Source: JAAZLS01 sp964585925 | GTDB lineage: Bacteria; Bacillota; Dethiobacteria; DTU022 | Length of the DNA stretch: 5,781 nucleotides | Assembly: GCA_964585925.1 (NCBI GenBank) | Contig: CAZPFS010000049.1 | Span: 1 to 5,781, forward strand | Direction of reading: 5' to 3' | Shown: piece by piece, positions 1-5,667 of the stretch | How the letters are laid out: each line of letters begins with the position of its first letter | How positions within the stretch are numbered: the stretch's first letter is position 1 | Notes under the pieces: model-generated | What the model was told of the DNA's origin: nothing | The model's database searches: none | What the model saw: the letters and a program-made list of their open reading frames with translations, nothing else | Program-made: the position numbers and the translations under genes

Positions 1-1
1 C

Positions 2-220
2 TTCAGCGAGGCGACCACGACCCTGCTGGTGCCCACCGTTCGCACCCTGGGGCCGATCTCCATGGAGCAGGCCTACGGGGCCATTGTCGGTCCCCTGCCC
101 CTGGGACAAAGCCTTCTTCTGGTCTGGCCCCAACTGACCAGTCTGTTGGCCTTGGCCGCCATCCTCTTCGGTCTCTCCTACGTGTTCTTCATGAAACAGG
201 AGATACGATCGCGGAACTAA
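2..220 (+). CDS. ABC-2 type transporter permease, C-terminal fragment
   Basis: The reading frame is open from base 2 and ends at TAA 218-220, giving the last 72 residues of a longer protein whose start lies outside the window. The fragment has a hydrophilic loop, then PLPLGQSLLLVWPQL leading into a long hydrophobic helix (roughly residues 42-63), and ends in a basic tail, FMKQEIRSRN. A last membrane helix followed by a short F-M-(K/R)-Q-E-I-R tail is typical, from family knowledge, of ABC-2 permeases in exporters or gliding/Nos-type transporters. The substrate cannot be told. An ATP-binding subunit gene would be expected upstream. The gene runs toward the slipin gene and is followed by a clear terminator. 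Family assignment is fairly sure, function is not. Confidence 0.75.
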   Translation, partial: FSEATTTLLVPTVRTLGPISMEQAYGAIVGPLPLGQSLLLVWPQLTSLLALAAILFGLSYVFFMKQEIRSRN

Positions 221-261
221 AGAAAACCAAAGGGATACAGTTATTCTTGATATTCAATGTA

Positions 262-300
262 AATTGGCGCCGTCTAAGCCGGCGCCAATTCTTTTCTTCT
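262..300 (+). terminator. Rho-independent terminator of the ABC permease gene
   Basis: An 11-bp perfect stem (262-272 with 280-290, AATTGGCGCCG/CGGCGCCAATT) and a 7-nt loop are followed by a pyrimidine-rich CTTTTCTTCT run. It lies 41 nt after the permease stop. On the minus strand the same hairpin follows the slipin stop but has only a weak T-tract, so it may work in both directions. Confidence 0.8.
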
Positions 301-330
301 CTTCTTCGTTTCTTCTTTTCTTCTCTTCTT
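291..330. repeat. Homopyrimidine tract with 16-nt direct repeat
   Basis: Forty bases of C and T are broken by a single G at 308. Within it the 16-mer CTTTTCTTCTCTTCTT occurs exactly at 291-306 and again at 315-330, 24 nt apart. A short mirror-symmetric part is centred on TTTT at 316-319. The tract lies between two hairpins in the spacer between the convergent permease and slipin genes. It could simply be a duplicated terminator U-tract. Confidence 0.7.
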
Positions 331-360
331 GCAGTAATACTACTGCTCTTTACTTTTTCT
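331..360 (+). terminator. Possible second, weaker terminator
   Basis: A 6-bp stem (GCAGTA 331-336, TACTGC 341-346) with loop ATAC is followed by TCTTTACTTTTTCT. It could back up the stronger upstream terminator. The stem is short and the end of the site overlaps the slipin stop codon region, so the call is tentative. Confidence 0.4.
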
Positions 361-1105
361 CATTTCCCGTCATGGGCGGGAAAAGGTGCCGCAACTCCAT
401 CGGCAAGGGAAAGGCGATCAACGAGCCCTGCTGACCGGCGATCTCCGGCAGGGTGCGCAGAAGCCGCAGGTAAAGGGCCCCATCCTGATCTCCCAGGATC
501 TTGGCCGCCTCGGCCAATTTGATGGCCGCCTCCTTCTCCCCATCGGCCTGGACGATGATCGCTCTTCTTTCCCGCTCGGCCGTAGCCTGACGGGAAATGG
601 CCTTTTGCAGGCTTTCGGCGATAGCCACATCCTTGATCTCCACCGCCGAAACCTTTATCCCCCAGGGATCGGTCGCCTCATCGAGGATCTTCTGGATCAG
701 AGCATTGAGTTTTTCCCGCTCCGAGAGCAGCTCATCCAGATCGGCCTGGCCGACCACGCTCCGCAAAGTGGTCTGGGCCAGTTGGGCGGTAGCATAACGG
801 TACTCCTCCACATTAATTACCGCCCGGGTCGGATCGAGCACCCGATAGTAGACCACCGCGTTGACGCTGGTAGTCACGTTATCCCGGGTGATCACCTCCT
901 GGGTCGGCACATCCAGGGTGACCGTCCTCAGCGGAATTTTAATAGTCCGATCGATAAAGGGGATGATGATGACCAGACCGGGCCCCCTCGACCCGATAAC
1001 GTGCCCCAGCCTAAATACGACCAGCCGCTCGTATTCCCGCACTACTTTCACCGTCGAACTGAAAAATAGAACCCCCAATATGACTATCGGCAATAACCAA
1101 GGCAT
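350..1105 (-). CDS. Slipin (stomatin-like SPFH/band 7 membrane protein)
   Basis: This 251-residue protein has one N-terminal membrane helix (about 2-18), the SPFH/band 7 domain (about 20-180) and an alanine/glutamate-rich helical, probably coiled-coil, stretch (about 165-205). Typical stomatin/slipin segments are VVREYERLVVFRLG (21-34), VPTQEVITRDNVTTSVNAVVYYRV (66-89) and DPWGIKVSAVEIKDV (146-160). Slipins form oligomers on the inner membrane and scaffold lipid domains. The long NfeD protease is the usual genetic and functional partner, and here nfeD lies directly upstream. Its TAA ends 3 nt before this ATG, and the ribosome site GGGAGGGG (1112-1119) sits in the last codons of nfeD, which suggests translational coupling. 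The length is normal for the family. Substrates in vivo are unknown. Confidence 0.93.
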   Translation of the reverse strand: MPWLLPIVILGVLFFSSTVKVVREYERLVVFRLGHVIGSRGPGLVIIIPFIDRTIKIPLRTVTLDVPTQEVITRDNVTTSVNAVVYYRVLDPTRAVINVEEYRYATAQLAQTTLRSVVGQADLDELLSEREKLNALIQKILDEATDPWGIKVSAVEIKDVAIAESLQKAISRQATAERERRAIIVQADGEKEAAIKLAEAAKILGDQDGALYLRLLRTLPEIAGQQGSLIAFPLPMELRHLFPPMTGNEKK

Positions 1106-1108
1106 TAA

Positions 1109-2479
1109 TTACCCCTCCCGTGATTCTTCATTTATTTCCGGCAAAGTCGCCGGCCGCACCCAGATCCGGGTGCCCTCCGCCCGGACTACCTCCACTTCGG
1201 TCCCCTTTTCAATTATTGTACCATCTTCACTGTAGGCTATCCAAATTTCGCCCTGCGCTTTGATCATCCCCGCGGGGGAAAGCTCCTCCGTCACGATGCC
1301 CTTTCTGGGGGCGTTGAAAAAGGTGCCGCTGGTATAACGGTTCTTACGGTAATGGACCACCCTTTGGGCTACCAGCAGGGCAAAGGCGATGACCAGAACC
1401 ACCGTTACCCCCACCGCCTGAATAAAGCTCCGATACCAGTTTACCCCCATCAGCGGTTCACGAGGCAAAAGGAGCGCCCCGGCCAGCAGGCTGATCCCGC
1501 CGCCGATGCCCAGCACTCCAAAGCCCGGTGTAAATATTTCTGCCACCACCAGACCCAACCCCAACACCAGGAGGATAATTCCGGTAGTGGAGGCTTCGAA
1601 CATCCCTATACCGTATATGCCCATGACCAAGGCTACCCCCCCCAGCACCTCTGGCACCCCAACCCCGGGATTGCTCAGGCCAAAATAAAGGCCGAGAACC
1701 CCCAGCATCAGCAATATGAAGGAGATCAGGGGATCGCTCAACCAGTTCTGGACCCGTTCGCTGGTATTCATATCCCCACTCTCCACCTGCGCCCCGGCCG
1801 TATCCAGCACATAGGTTTGATCATTCTTGCTGATGACCTTACCGTCCAGTTCCTTTAATAGCGCCGTCAGGTCGGAAACCAGATACTCGATAACCCCCTC
1901 GGCATAGGCCTCCCGGGCGCTCAAGGTCAGATTTTCCGTCACAAACTGCTCGGCCAGATCCGGCGGCCGCCCCTTTTCGTTGGCCAGATTCCGCAGATGC
2001 TTCGCCAGGAATATGGTGGTTTTTTCATCGGCTGTCGCCATCCCCTCGGGGGAGATGGTTACCGGGTGGGCCGCCCCGACGGTCGTTCCAGGAACCATGG
2101 CGGCGATATCGGAGGAGAGCAGGATAAAGGAACCGGCAGAGGCGGCGATCGCTCCCGCCGGGGCCACCAACACCGCCACCGGCAGGGCAGCATTCAATAT
2201 GGCCGAATTGATGCCGATGGTCGGATCGACCAGGCCCCCGGGGGTGTCCAAGATGATCACCAGCAGCTCGGCACCGGCTTTTTCAGCCTGCTGGATTTTT
2301 CTCTCCAGGTAAGCCATCTTGCCGGAAGTTATGGTCCCTTCCACCTCTACGGTGATCACTTCCTTCCCCCCGGCATGCAATGGAGGGGGAAAACCGGCGG
2401 CCAGGATTATCAGCAGCAACAGTAGCAGCACCAGGGACTTCACCGGCCGGCAACCGAAAGATTTTATTGTTTCAATCAT
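1109..2479 (-). CDS. NfeD-family membrane-bound ClpP-like serine protease (long form)
   Basis: This protein (456 residues from the ATG chosen here) is a full-length long-form NfeD. In order it has a basic N-terminus and signal/anchor helix (about 15-32), a ClpP/Crotonase-like protease domain (about 40-215), four or five membrane helices (about 250-375) and a C-terminal OB-fold NfeD domain (about 388-447). The groove motif DTPGGLVD (78-85) is present. By comparison with the archaeal enzyme PH1510, from family knowledge, the Ser-Lys dyad should be Ser114 in AASAGSF and Lys153 in ADEKTT. The protease domain should lie outside the membrane and cut slipin or other membrane proteins. The frame can also start at GTG 2488, but the strong ribosome site at 2490-2496 is placed for the ATG at 2479. 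Slipin follows with a 3-nt gap, so the two are very probably one operon. Confidence 0.93.
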   Translation of the reverse strand: MIETIKSFGCRPVKSLVLLLLLLIILAAGFPPPLHAGGKEVITVEVEGTITSGKMAYLERKIQQAEKAGAELLVIILDTPGGLVDPTIGINSAILNAALPVAVLVAPAGAIAASAGSFILLSSDIAAMVPGTTVGAAHPVTISPEGMATADEKTTIFLAKHLRNLANEKGRPPDLAEQFVTENLTLSAREAYAEGVIEYLVSDLTALLKELDGKVISKNDQTYVLDTAGAQVESGDMNTSERVQNWLSDPLISFILLMLGVLGLYFGLSNPGVGVPEVLGGVALVMGIYGIGMFEASTTGIILLVLGLGLVVAEIFTPGFGVLGIGGGISLLAGALLLPREPLMGVNWYRSFIQAVGVTVVLVIAFALLVAQRVVHYRKNRYTSGTFFNAPRKGIVTEELSPAGMIKAQGEIWIAYSEDGTIIEKGTEVEVVRAEGTRIWVRPATLPEINEESREG

Positions 2480-2489
2480 TTTCTTCACC

Positions 2490-2496
2490 CCTCCTT
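2490..2496 (-). promoter_or_regulatory. Ribosome binding site deciding the nfeD start
   Basis: AAGGAGG on the minus strand lies 10 nt before the ATG at 2479 but only 1 nt before the in-frame GTG at 2488. Spacing favours the ATG, which drops three residues from the longest frame. Confidence 0.7.
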
Positions 2497-2531
2497 ATAT
2501 TGTAAACTATTTTCTGGCAGACTGGAAATAA

Positions 2532-2558
2532 ATATTGCAAGGATCGCCCCTGCAATAT
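2532..2558. promoter_or_regulatory. Perfect 8-bp inverted repeat upstream of nfeD
   Basis: ATATTGCA (2532-2539) and TGCAATAT (2551-2558) are exact reverse complements separated by 12 nt. The site lies between the ndk terminator and nfeD, about 50 bp before the nfeD start, in the only stretch that can hold an nfeD promoter. A weak -35/-10 pair (TTGCAG 2550-2555, TTTATT 2527-2532, 17-nt spacer, minus strand) would frame the repeat. It could be an operator, or a second hairpin after ndk. Confidence 0.35.
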
Positions 2559-2582
2559 AAAACCGGGCGTGGAAGGCCCGGT
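2553..2582 (-). terminator. Rho-independent terminator of ndk
   Basis: On the minus strand a 7-bp stem ACCGGGC/GCCCGGT (2576-2582 with 2562-2568, 7-nt loop) is followed directly by TTTATATTG. It lies about 58 nt after the ndk stop, so nfeD should need its own promoter. Confidence 0.7.
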
Positions 2583-2639
2583 ATGGTTTTTAATGTTTTT
2601 CTATTCTATCCCTCTGGTTTGAAGGGGAATAATACTTTT

Positions 2640-3101
2640 CTAATCCCCATAAATCCAAGGCTCCGTCTCCAGTCGATAACCCTGAATATCCCCCTCTCTG
2701 AAAAAAAGGCCTATTTCCCGGGAGCTGCTGTCGATCGAATCGGAGGCATGAACCACGTTGTTTCCGGTAAATATGGCCAGATCGCCCCGGATCGACCCGG
2801 GCTCGGCGGCCTGAGGGTCGGTACTGCCCACCAGCTTGCGCACCAGGGCTACCGCCTGATCCCCCTCCCAGACCATGGCCACTACCGGACCGGAGGTAAT
2901 AAAGGCGATCAGATCATCATAAAAACCCTTTCCTCTATGTTCGCCATAATGCTCGGAGGCCAACTGGGGGTCGATCTGCATCATCTTCAGGGCGACCAGC
3001 TTTAACCCCTTCCGTTCCAACCGTTTGATTATCTCCCCCACCAGCAGCCTTTGCACTGCATCGGGCTTGATCATGACAAAAGTACGTTCCCTGATCCTCA
3101 C
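2640..3101 (-). CDS. ndk: Nucleoside diphosphate kinase
   Basis: Ndk transfers the gamma-phosphate of ATP to nucleoside diphosphates through a phosphohistidine intermediate, keeping NTP and dNTP pools balanced in the cytoplasm. The 153-residue length is standard. All the classical active-site residues fall at the standard family numbering: Lys12, Tyr52, Phe60, Arg88, Thr94, Arg105, Asn115 and the catalytic His118 in NVVHASDS, with Glu129 in REI. The loop has HASDS where many bacterial enzymes have HGSDS, a minor variant. Translation starts at GTG 3101, with AGGAGG (3109-3114) 7 nt upstream. This start also gives the standard residue numbering. A terminator follows the gene. It lies 156 nt after speD on the same strand. 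Whether it has its own promoter there is unclear. Confidence 0.97.
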   Translation of the reverse strand: MRIRERTFVMIKPDAVQRLLVGEIIKRLERKGLKLVALKMMQIDPQLASEHYGEHRGKGFYDDLIAFITSGPVVAMVWEGDQAVALVRKLVGSTDPQAAEPGSIRGDLAIFTGNNVVHASDSIDSSSREIGLFFREGDIQGYRLETEPWIYGD

Positions 3102-3257
3102 GCTTAACCCTCCTGATCTATTTAAAATTGCATAAACAAATATCTACTGTAAAATATCCATCTGAGAAAAAAAACCTCTGTCGGCCGCCATCGATCTCAC
3201 CTGTATCTTTACCTCTATATCTCAAGATGTCATTGGCATCGTATTATTCAAGATTTT

Positions 3258-3632
3258 TTACGCGGTCTTATGCTGAAGCTCCACATCAAATATCCCGCGT
3301 TTTATCTCCCGGGCTGACATATTAGTAGCGGAAAACTTCTGTTTAAGGTAATTGCACGATATCCATGGATCAACGGTCTGACCACATGTAAAAACATCTA
3401 CAGCGGCATATCCGTATTCCGGCCAGGTATGAATGGCCAGATGCGATTCGGAAATTACTACTACGCCGCTCACTCCTTGGGGGTTAAATCGGTGAAATAC
3501 CGTCTCCCTTACCTCTGCCCCCGCTTCAAGGGCAGCTGCCACCATGTCCTGCTCGATCGAGTCGGTGTTGTTCAGCTTTTCCGGTGGACAGCCGTAGAAT
3601 TCAGCCAAAATATGACGGCCCAAAGCGCTCAT
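3258..3632 (-). CDS. speD: S-adenosylmethionine decarboxylase proenzyme, prokaryotic class 1B
   Basis: SpeD decarboxylates S-adenosylmethionine, supplying the aminopropyl donor for spermidine synthesis. The short (124-residue) pro-enzyme cuts itself to create a pyruvoyl cofactor. With the start chosen here, the cleavage site SESH puts the pyruvoyl-forming serine at Ser63, the processing histidine at His68 (AIHTWPE) and the catalytic cysteine at Cys83 (DVFTCG). These are the numbers known for the Thermotoga maritima enzyme. The longest frame starts two codons earlier at 3638, but AAGGAGG (3640-3646) is only 1 nt from that ATG and 7 nt from the one at 3632. A strong promoter lies upstream at 3673-3700. 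No spermidine synthase (speE) is in the window, so the rest of the pathway must be elsewhere. Confidence 0.97.
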   Translation of the reverse strand: MSALGRHILAEFYGCPPEKLNNTDSIEQDMVAAALEAGAEVRETVFHRFNPQGVSGVVVISESHLAIHTWPEYGYAAVDVFTCGQTVDPWISCNYLKQKFSATNMSAREIKRGIFDVELQHKTA

Positions 3633-3639
3633 TCTCATA

Positions 3640-3646
3640 CCTCCTT
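3640..3646 (-). promoter_or_regulatory. Ribosome binding site deciding the speD start
   Basis: AAGGAGG lies 1 nt before the ATG at 3638 and 7 nt before the ATG at 3632. The second is the well-spaced one and agrees with the family's residue numbering. Confidence 0.8.
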
Positions 3647-3672
3647 ATTGTTTTTTTTGACACATCGATACG

Positions 3673-3700
3673 ATTCTAACAAACTATTAGTAAAAGTCAA
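3673..3700 (-). promoter_or_regulatory. Sigma-A-type promoter of speD
   Basis: The minus strand has -35 TTGACT (3695-3700) and -10 TAGAAT (3673-3678), a 16-nt spacer, and TG one base before the -10 (extended -10). Transcription would start near 3666, leaving a leader of about 34 nt with no room for a riboswitch. An 11-nt palindrome, AGGGC-G-GCCCT, lies 25 bp upstream of the -35 at 3725-3735 and might be a regulator site, but it is short. Confidence 0.75.
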
Positions 3701-3768
3701 TCGCTACTGCCGATAAATGTCGCCAGGGCGGCCCTTTAATACCTCAACGCTACAAAAGGCATAATTAT

Positions 3769-3833
3769 AAAAAAAATCCACCCCCGCCCTTTTCCTTAAA
3801 TTAAAGGAATTTCAGGCGAAACGAGCAGGGGTG
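3769..3833 (-). terminator. Strong bipartite Rho-independent terminator of the non-coding RNA
   Basis: On the minus strand CACCCCTGCTC (3833-3823) pairs over 11 bp, with two G-U pairs, with GGGCGGGGGTG (3789-3779). After GA comes a run of eight T (3776-3769). The long loop holds a second 6-bp hairpin, TTCCTT/AAGGAA (3809-3804 with 3797-3792). It ends the RNA before the speD promoter. Confidence 0.8.
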
Positions 3834-4099
3834 TTGGAGTGAGGGGATATCTTGCCCACCATGTGGGACAAAGTTTTTTGCACAGAGTAGGGAAAACCTT
3901 CTTGAACCGCGATCCCAAAATATAATGCGTCCCTGCAAGAGAGACGCACCAAAAGCGATAGCAACTTCTCTCCTTTCCAAAAGCGGGAGGCTTCACCGTT
4001 TCCAATGAAACCCTTAGGGTTCTCACCCACCGGTTGGCTCCCTTACCCGAGGGCGTAGGAAGACCAACTCGAAGAGCATCAAATCGTTATTCAATTAAT
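3769..4099 (-). ncRNA. Putative structured non-coding RNA, family not recognised
   Basis: About 330 nt, bounded by a strong promoter (4106-4135) and a strong terminator (3769-3833), hold no convincing gene. Local hairpins visible on the minus strand are: GTTGG(T)CTTCC with GGGAGCCAAC (4068-4033); GGGT-GAGA-ACCC with a GNRA tetraloop (4028-4017); GTTTC-ATTG-GAAAC (4011-3998); TGCGTC/GACGCA (3948-3926); and TTG(T)CCCAC-ATG-GTGGGCAA (3871-3852). Several alternative pairings compete with these. I looked for and did not find the signatures of RNase P RNA, SRP RNA, tmRNA, T-box, SAM or cobalamin riboswitches. Two overlapping minus-strand frames of 72 and 76 codons cross it but look like chance. It may be a free small RNA or a leader that reads into speD. 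Only its unit structure is supported, the function is unknown. Confidence 0.6.
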
Positions 4100-4105
4100 A
4101 CAAGA

Positions 4106-4135
4106 ATTATATCACAACTCTACCAAAGATTTCAA
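4106..4135 (-). promoter_or_regulatory. Near-consensus promoter of the non-coding RNA
   Basis: The minus strand has -35 TTGAAA (4130-4135), an 18-nt spacer and a perfect -10 TATAAT (4106-4111) preceded by TG at the extended -10 position. The start would fall near 4099. A second TATAAT at 4141-4146 with a weaker -35 (TTTACC, 16-nt spacer) could be another start. The strength suggests an abundant RNA. Confidence 0.75.
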
Positions 4136-4139
4136 CTAA

Positions 4140-4203
4140 TATTATATTATTGAAGCCGCCGGGTAAAATCCATCCTTGAAATGAGCCCTAACCCTTCCCG
4201 GCG
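4140..4203 (-). terminator. Possible weak terminator after trkH
   Basis: CGCCGGG in the last trkH codons (4203-4197) can pair over 7 bp with CCCGGCG (4163-4157) across a 33-nt loop, followed by GCTTCAATAATAT, which is only weakly T-rich. The long loop and poor tract make this uncertain. Confidence 0.3.
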
Positions 4204-5651
4204 AACCGTTTGGCCAGGGGGAGCAGCAGAACCAAAACCGTATATATTTCCAGCCGACCGAGGATCATCATCGCGCTCAACAATAAAATACCGGCCGGCG
4301 GAACAGCCCGGTAATTTAACATCGGCCCGACCCGGCCCAGCCCGGGGCCCACGTTGCCGAGGGAGGAAGCTGCCGCCGAAAGGGAGGTTACCAAGTCCAG
4401 CCCCAGCCCGCTCAAAGCCAGGGTAGCCAGGACAAAAAGGAGAACGTATAAAAAGGTGAAGCCAGCCACGCCCCGTATGGTGTCCTCGGAGACCGGCTGC
4501 TCCCCCAGTTTGACAGCGCTGACCATGGAGGGATGCACCAGCCGGTACAGCTCCCGATAAGAATATTTAAAAAGAATCAAGAAGCGCACCTGTTTGATCG
4601 CCCCGGAGGTGGATCCCCCGCAGGCCCCGACGAACATCAGGAGCAGCAGGAAAGTCCGCGCAAAATTGGGCCAGCCATCGAAATCGGCGGTGACAAATCC
4701 GGAGGTGGTCACGATCGATATAACCTGAAAAGCCCCCCGGCGGAGGGTTTCAAAAAGATTGCCGCCGTAATGGGGATAAATATTTGCACAGATCAAGGCG
4801 ATGGCGACGGCGGTGAAAATAATATAAAAACGCAGCTCTTCATTTCTTTTAACGCCCCGCAGATCACCCCGCAGGACCCGGTAATAGAGGGTAAAATTGA
4901 TCCCGCCCGCAAACATAAAAAGGGCGATGATCATTTCCACCAGCGGGTTATGAAAAGAACCCACACTGTCATTAAAGGTGGAGAAACCGCCGGTGGCCAG
5001 GGTGGTGAAGGCATGGGTCAGCGCATTAAAATAATCGACACCGCTGAGGATCAGCAGCAGACAGAGCAAAACCGTCAGCCCCACATAGATAAACCAAAGC
5101 CGGCGGGCGGTCTCCACCATCCGCGGCACCAACCGCTCGCTGACCGGGCCGGGAAATTCCGCCTTGAAGATGGCCGGGCTTCTGAAGCCGAACCGAGGCA
5201 GAACAGCCACCGTGAGCACAATGATCCCCATCCCCCCCAGCCACTGGGTGAAACAGCGCCAGAAGAGGAGCCCCCGGGGAAGTTGCTCCACATCGGCGAG
5301 CAGCGTGGCCCCGGTCGTGGAAAAACCGGAGATCGATTCAAAGAAAGCGCTGAGAAAACTGCCCTCAAAGAGGCCGTAAAAGTAAAAGGGCAGTGCCCCG
5401 CATAGCCCGGCTCCAATCCAGGCCAGGGTAACCAGAAAATAACTCTCCATGAGGGTCAGTTGCTCGGGTCGGTAGGGTGAAAATAGCAAGTAAAAAAGGG
5501 ACCCTACCGCCGCCGTCAGGAGAGCCGACCACAAGAAGGCGGTCAGATCACCTCCTCCCCCGAGAAGGGGCCACAGGGAGGTAAGTAACATGGTCAGGGC
5601 CAAAAATAATAAGAGAGCCCCCAACAGGTAAAATATACGCAGGCTGCGCAT
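4188..5651 (-). CDS. trkH: TrkH/KtrB-family potassium uptake protein, membrane subunit
   Basis: This 487-residue, very hydrophobic protein is the potassium-conducting subunit of a Trk/Ktr-type uptake system. The four pore-loop repeats of the superfamily are visible, each with a filter glycine: STTGAT (111-116), LATGGFST (218-225), TTSGFVT (315-321) and SLGNVGPG (430-437). ACGGSTSGAIKQVR (343-356) and the C-terminal MMILGRLEIYT (461-471) are also TrkH-typical. Length and the N-terminal helices fit TrkH rather than the shorter KtrB, though the two are not sharply separated by sequence alone. The ATG at 5651 has a modest ribosome site, GAGGG (5661-5665). Partners of this type need a cytoplasmic RCK subunit (TrkA/KtrA), and none is recognisable in the window. 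The gene follows another coding region by 16 nt and is probably cotranscribed with it. Confidence 0.93.
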   Translation of the reverse strand: MRSLRIFYLLGALLLFLALTMLLTSLWPLLGGGGDLTAFLWSALLTAAVGSLFYLLFSPYRPEQLTLMESYFLVTLAWIGAGLCGALPFYFYGLFEGSFLSAFFESISGFSTTGATLLADVEQLPRGLLFWRCFTQWLGGMGIIVLTVAVLPRFGFRSPAIFKAEFPGPVSERLVPRMVETARRLWFIYVGLTVLLCLLLILSGVDYFNALTHAFTTLATGGFSTFNDSVGSFHNPLVEMIIALFMFAGGINFTLYYRVLRGDLRGVKRNEELRFYIIFTAVAIALICANIYPHYGGNLFETLRRGAFQVISIVTTSGFVTADFDGWPNFARTFLLLLMFVGACGGSTSGAIKQVRFLILFKYSYRELYRLVHPSMVSAVKLGEQPVSEDTIRGVAGFTFLYVLLFVLATLALSGLGLDLVTSLSAAASSLGNVGPGLGRVGPMLNYRAVPPAGILLLSAMMILGRLEIYTVLVLLLPLAKRFAGKG

Positions 5652-5667
5652 CTCGCTATTCCCTCAT

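Noticed and set aside
386..2425. Long plus-strand frames opposite slipin and nfeD
   Set aside because: They are shadows of two well-recognised minus-strand genes, with low-complexity Q/H/G/R-rich translations and no family features.
2499..2504. TACAAT as the -10 of an nfeD promoter
   Set aside because: It would place the transcript start inside the nfeD ribosome binding site, and the best -35 (TTTCCA, 18-nt spacer) is poor.
3115..3165. Candidate ndk promoter in the AT-rich spacer
   Set aside because: Hexamers such as TTCTCA/GATATT and TTTACA can be found, but none pairs with a good partner at proper spacing, and AT-rich DNA gives many such matches.
3160..3200. Possible terminator after speD (eight T on the minus strand, 3174-3167)
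   Set aside because: The GC-rich sequence before the T-run does not form a convincing stem. Only about four interrupted pairs are possible.
3796..4030. Two overlapping minus-strand frames (72 codons from GTG 4030, 76 codons from ATG 4026) inside the RNA
   Set aside because: Both lie wholly within the hairpin-rich transcript and run into the terminator stem region. Neither resembles a known protein, and overlapping frames of this size arise by chance. Only the GTG frame has a faint GGGAG ahead of it, and that is better explained by the stem-loop at 4033-4068.
4533..5405. 290-codon plus-strand frame opposite trkH
   Set aside because: Its translation is rich in H, Q, K, E, G and P, as expected from the antisense of a hydrophobic membrane protein, and trkH itself is unambiguous.
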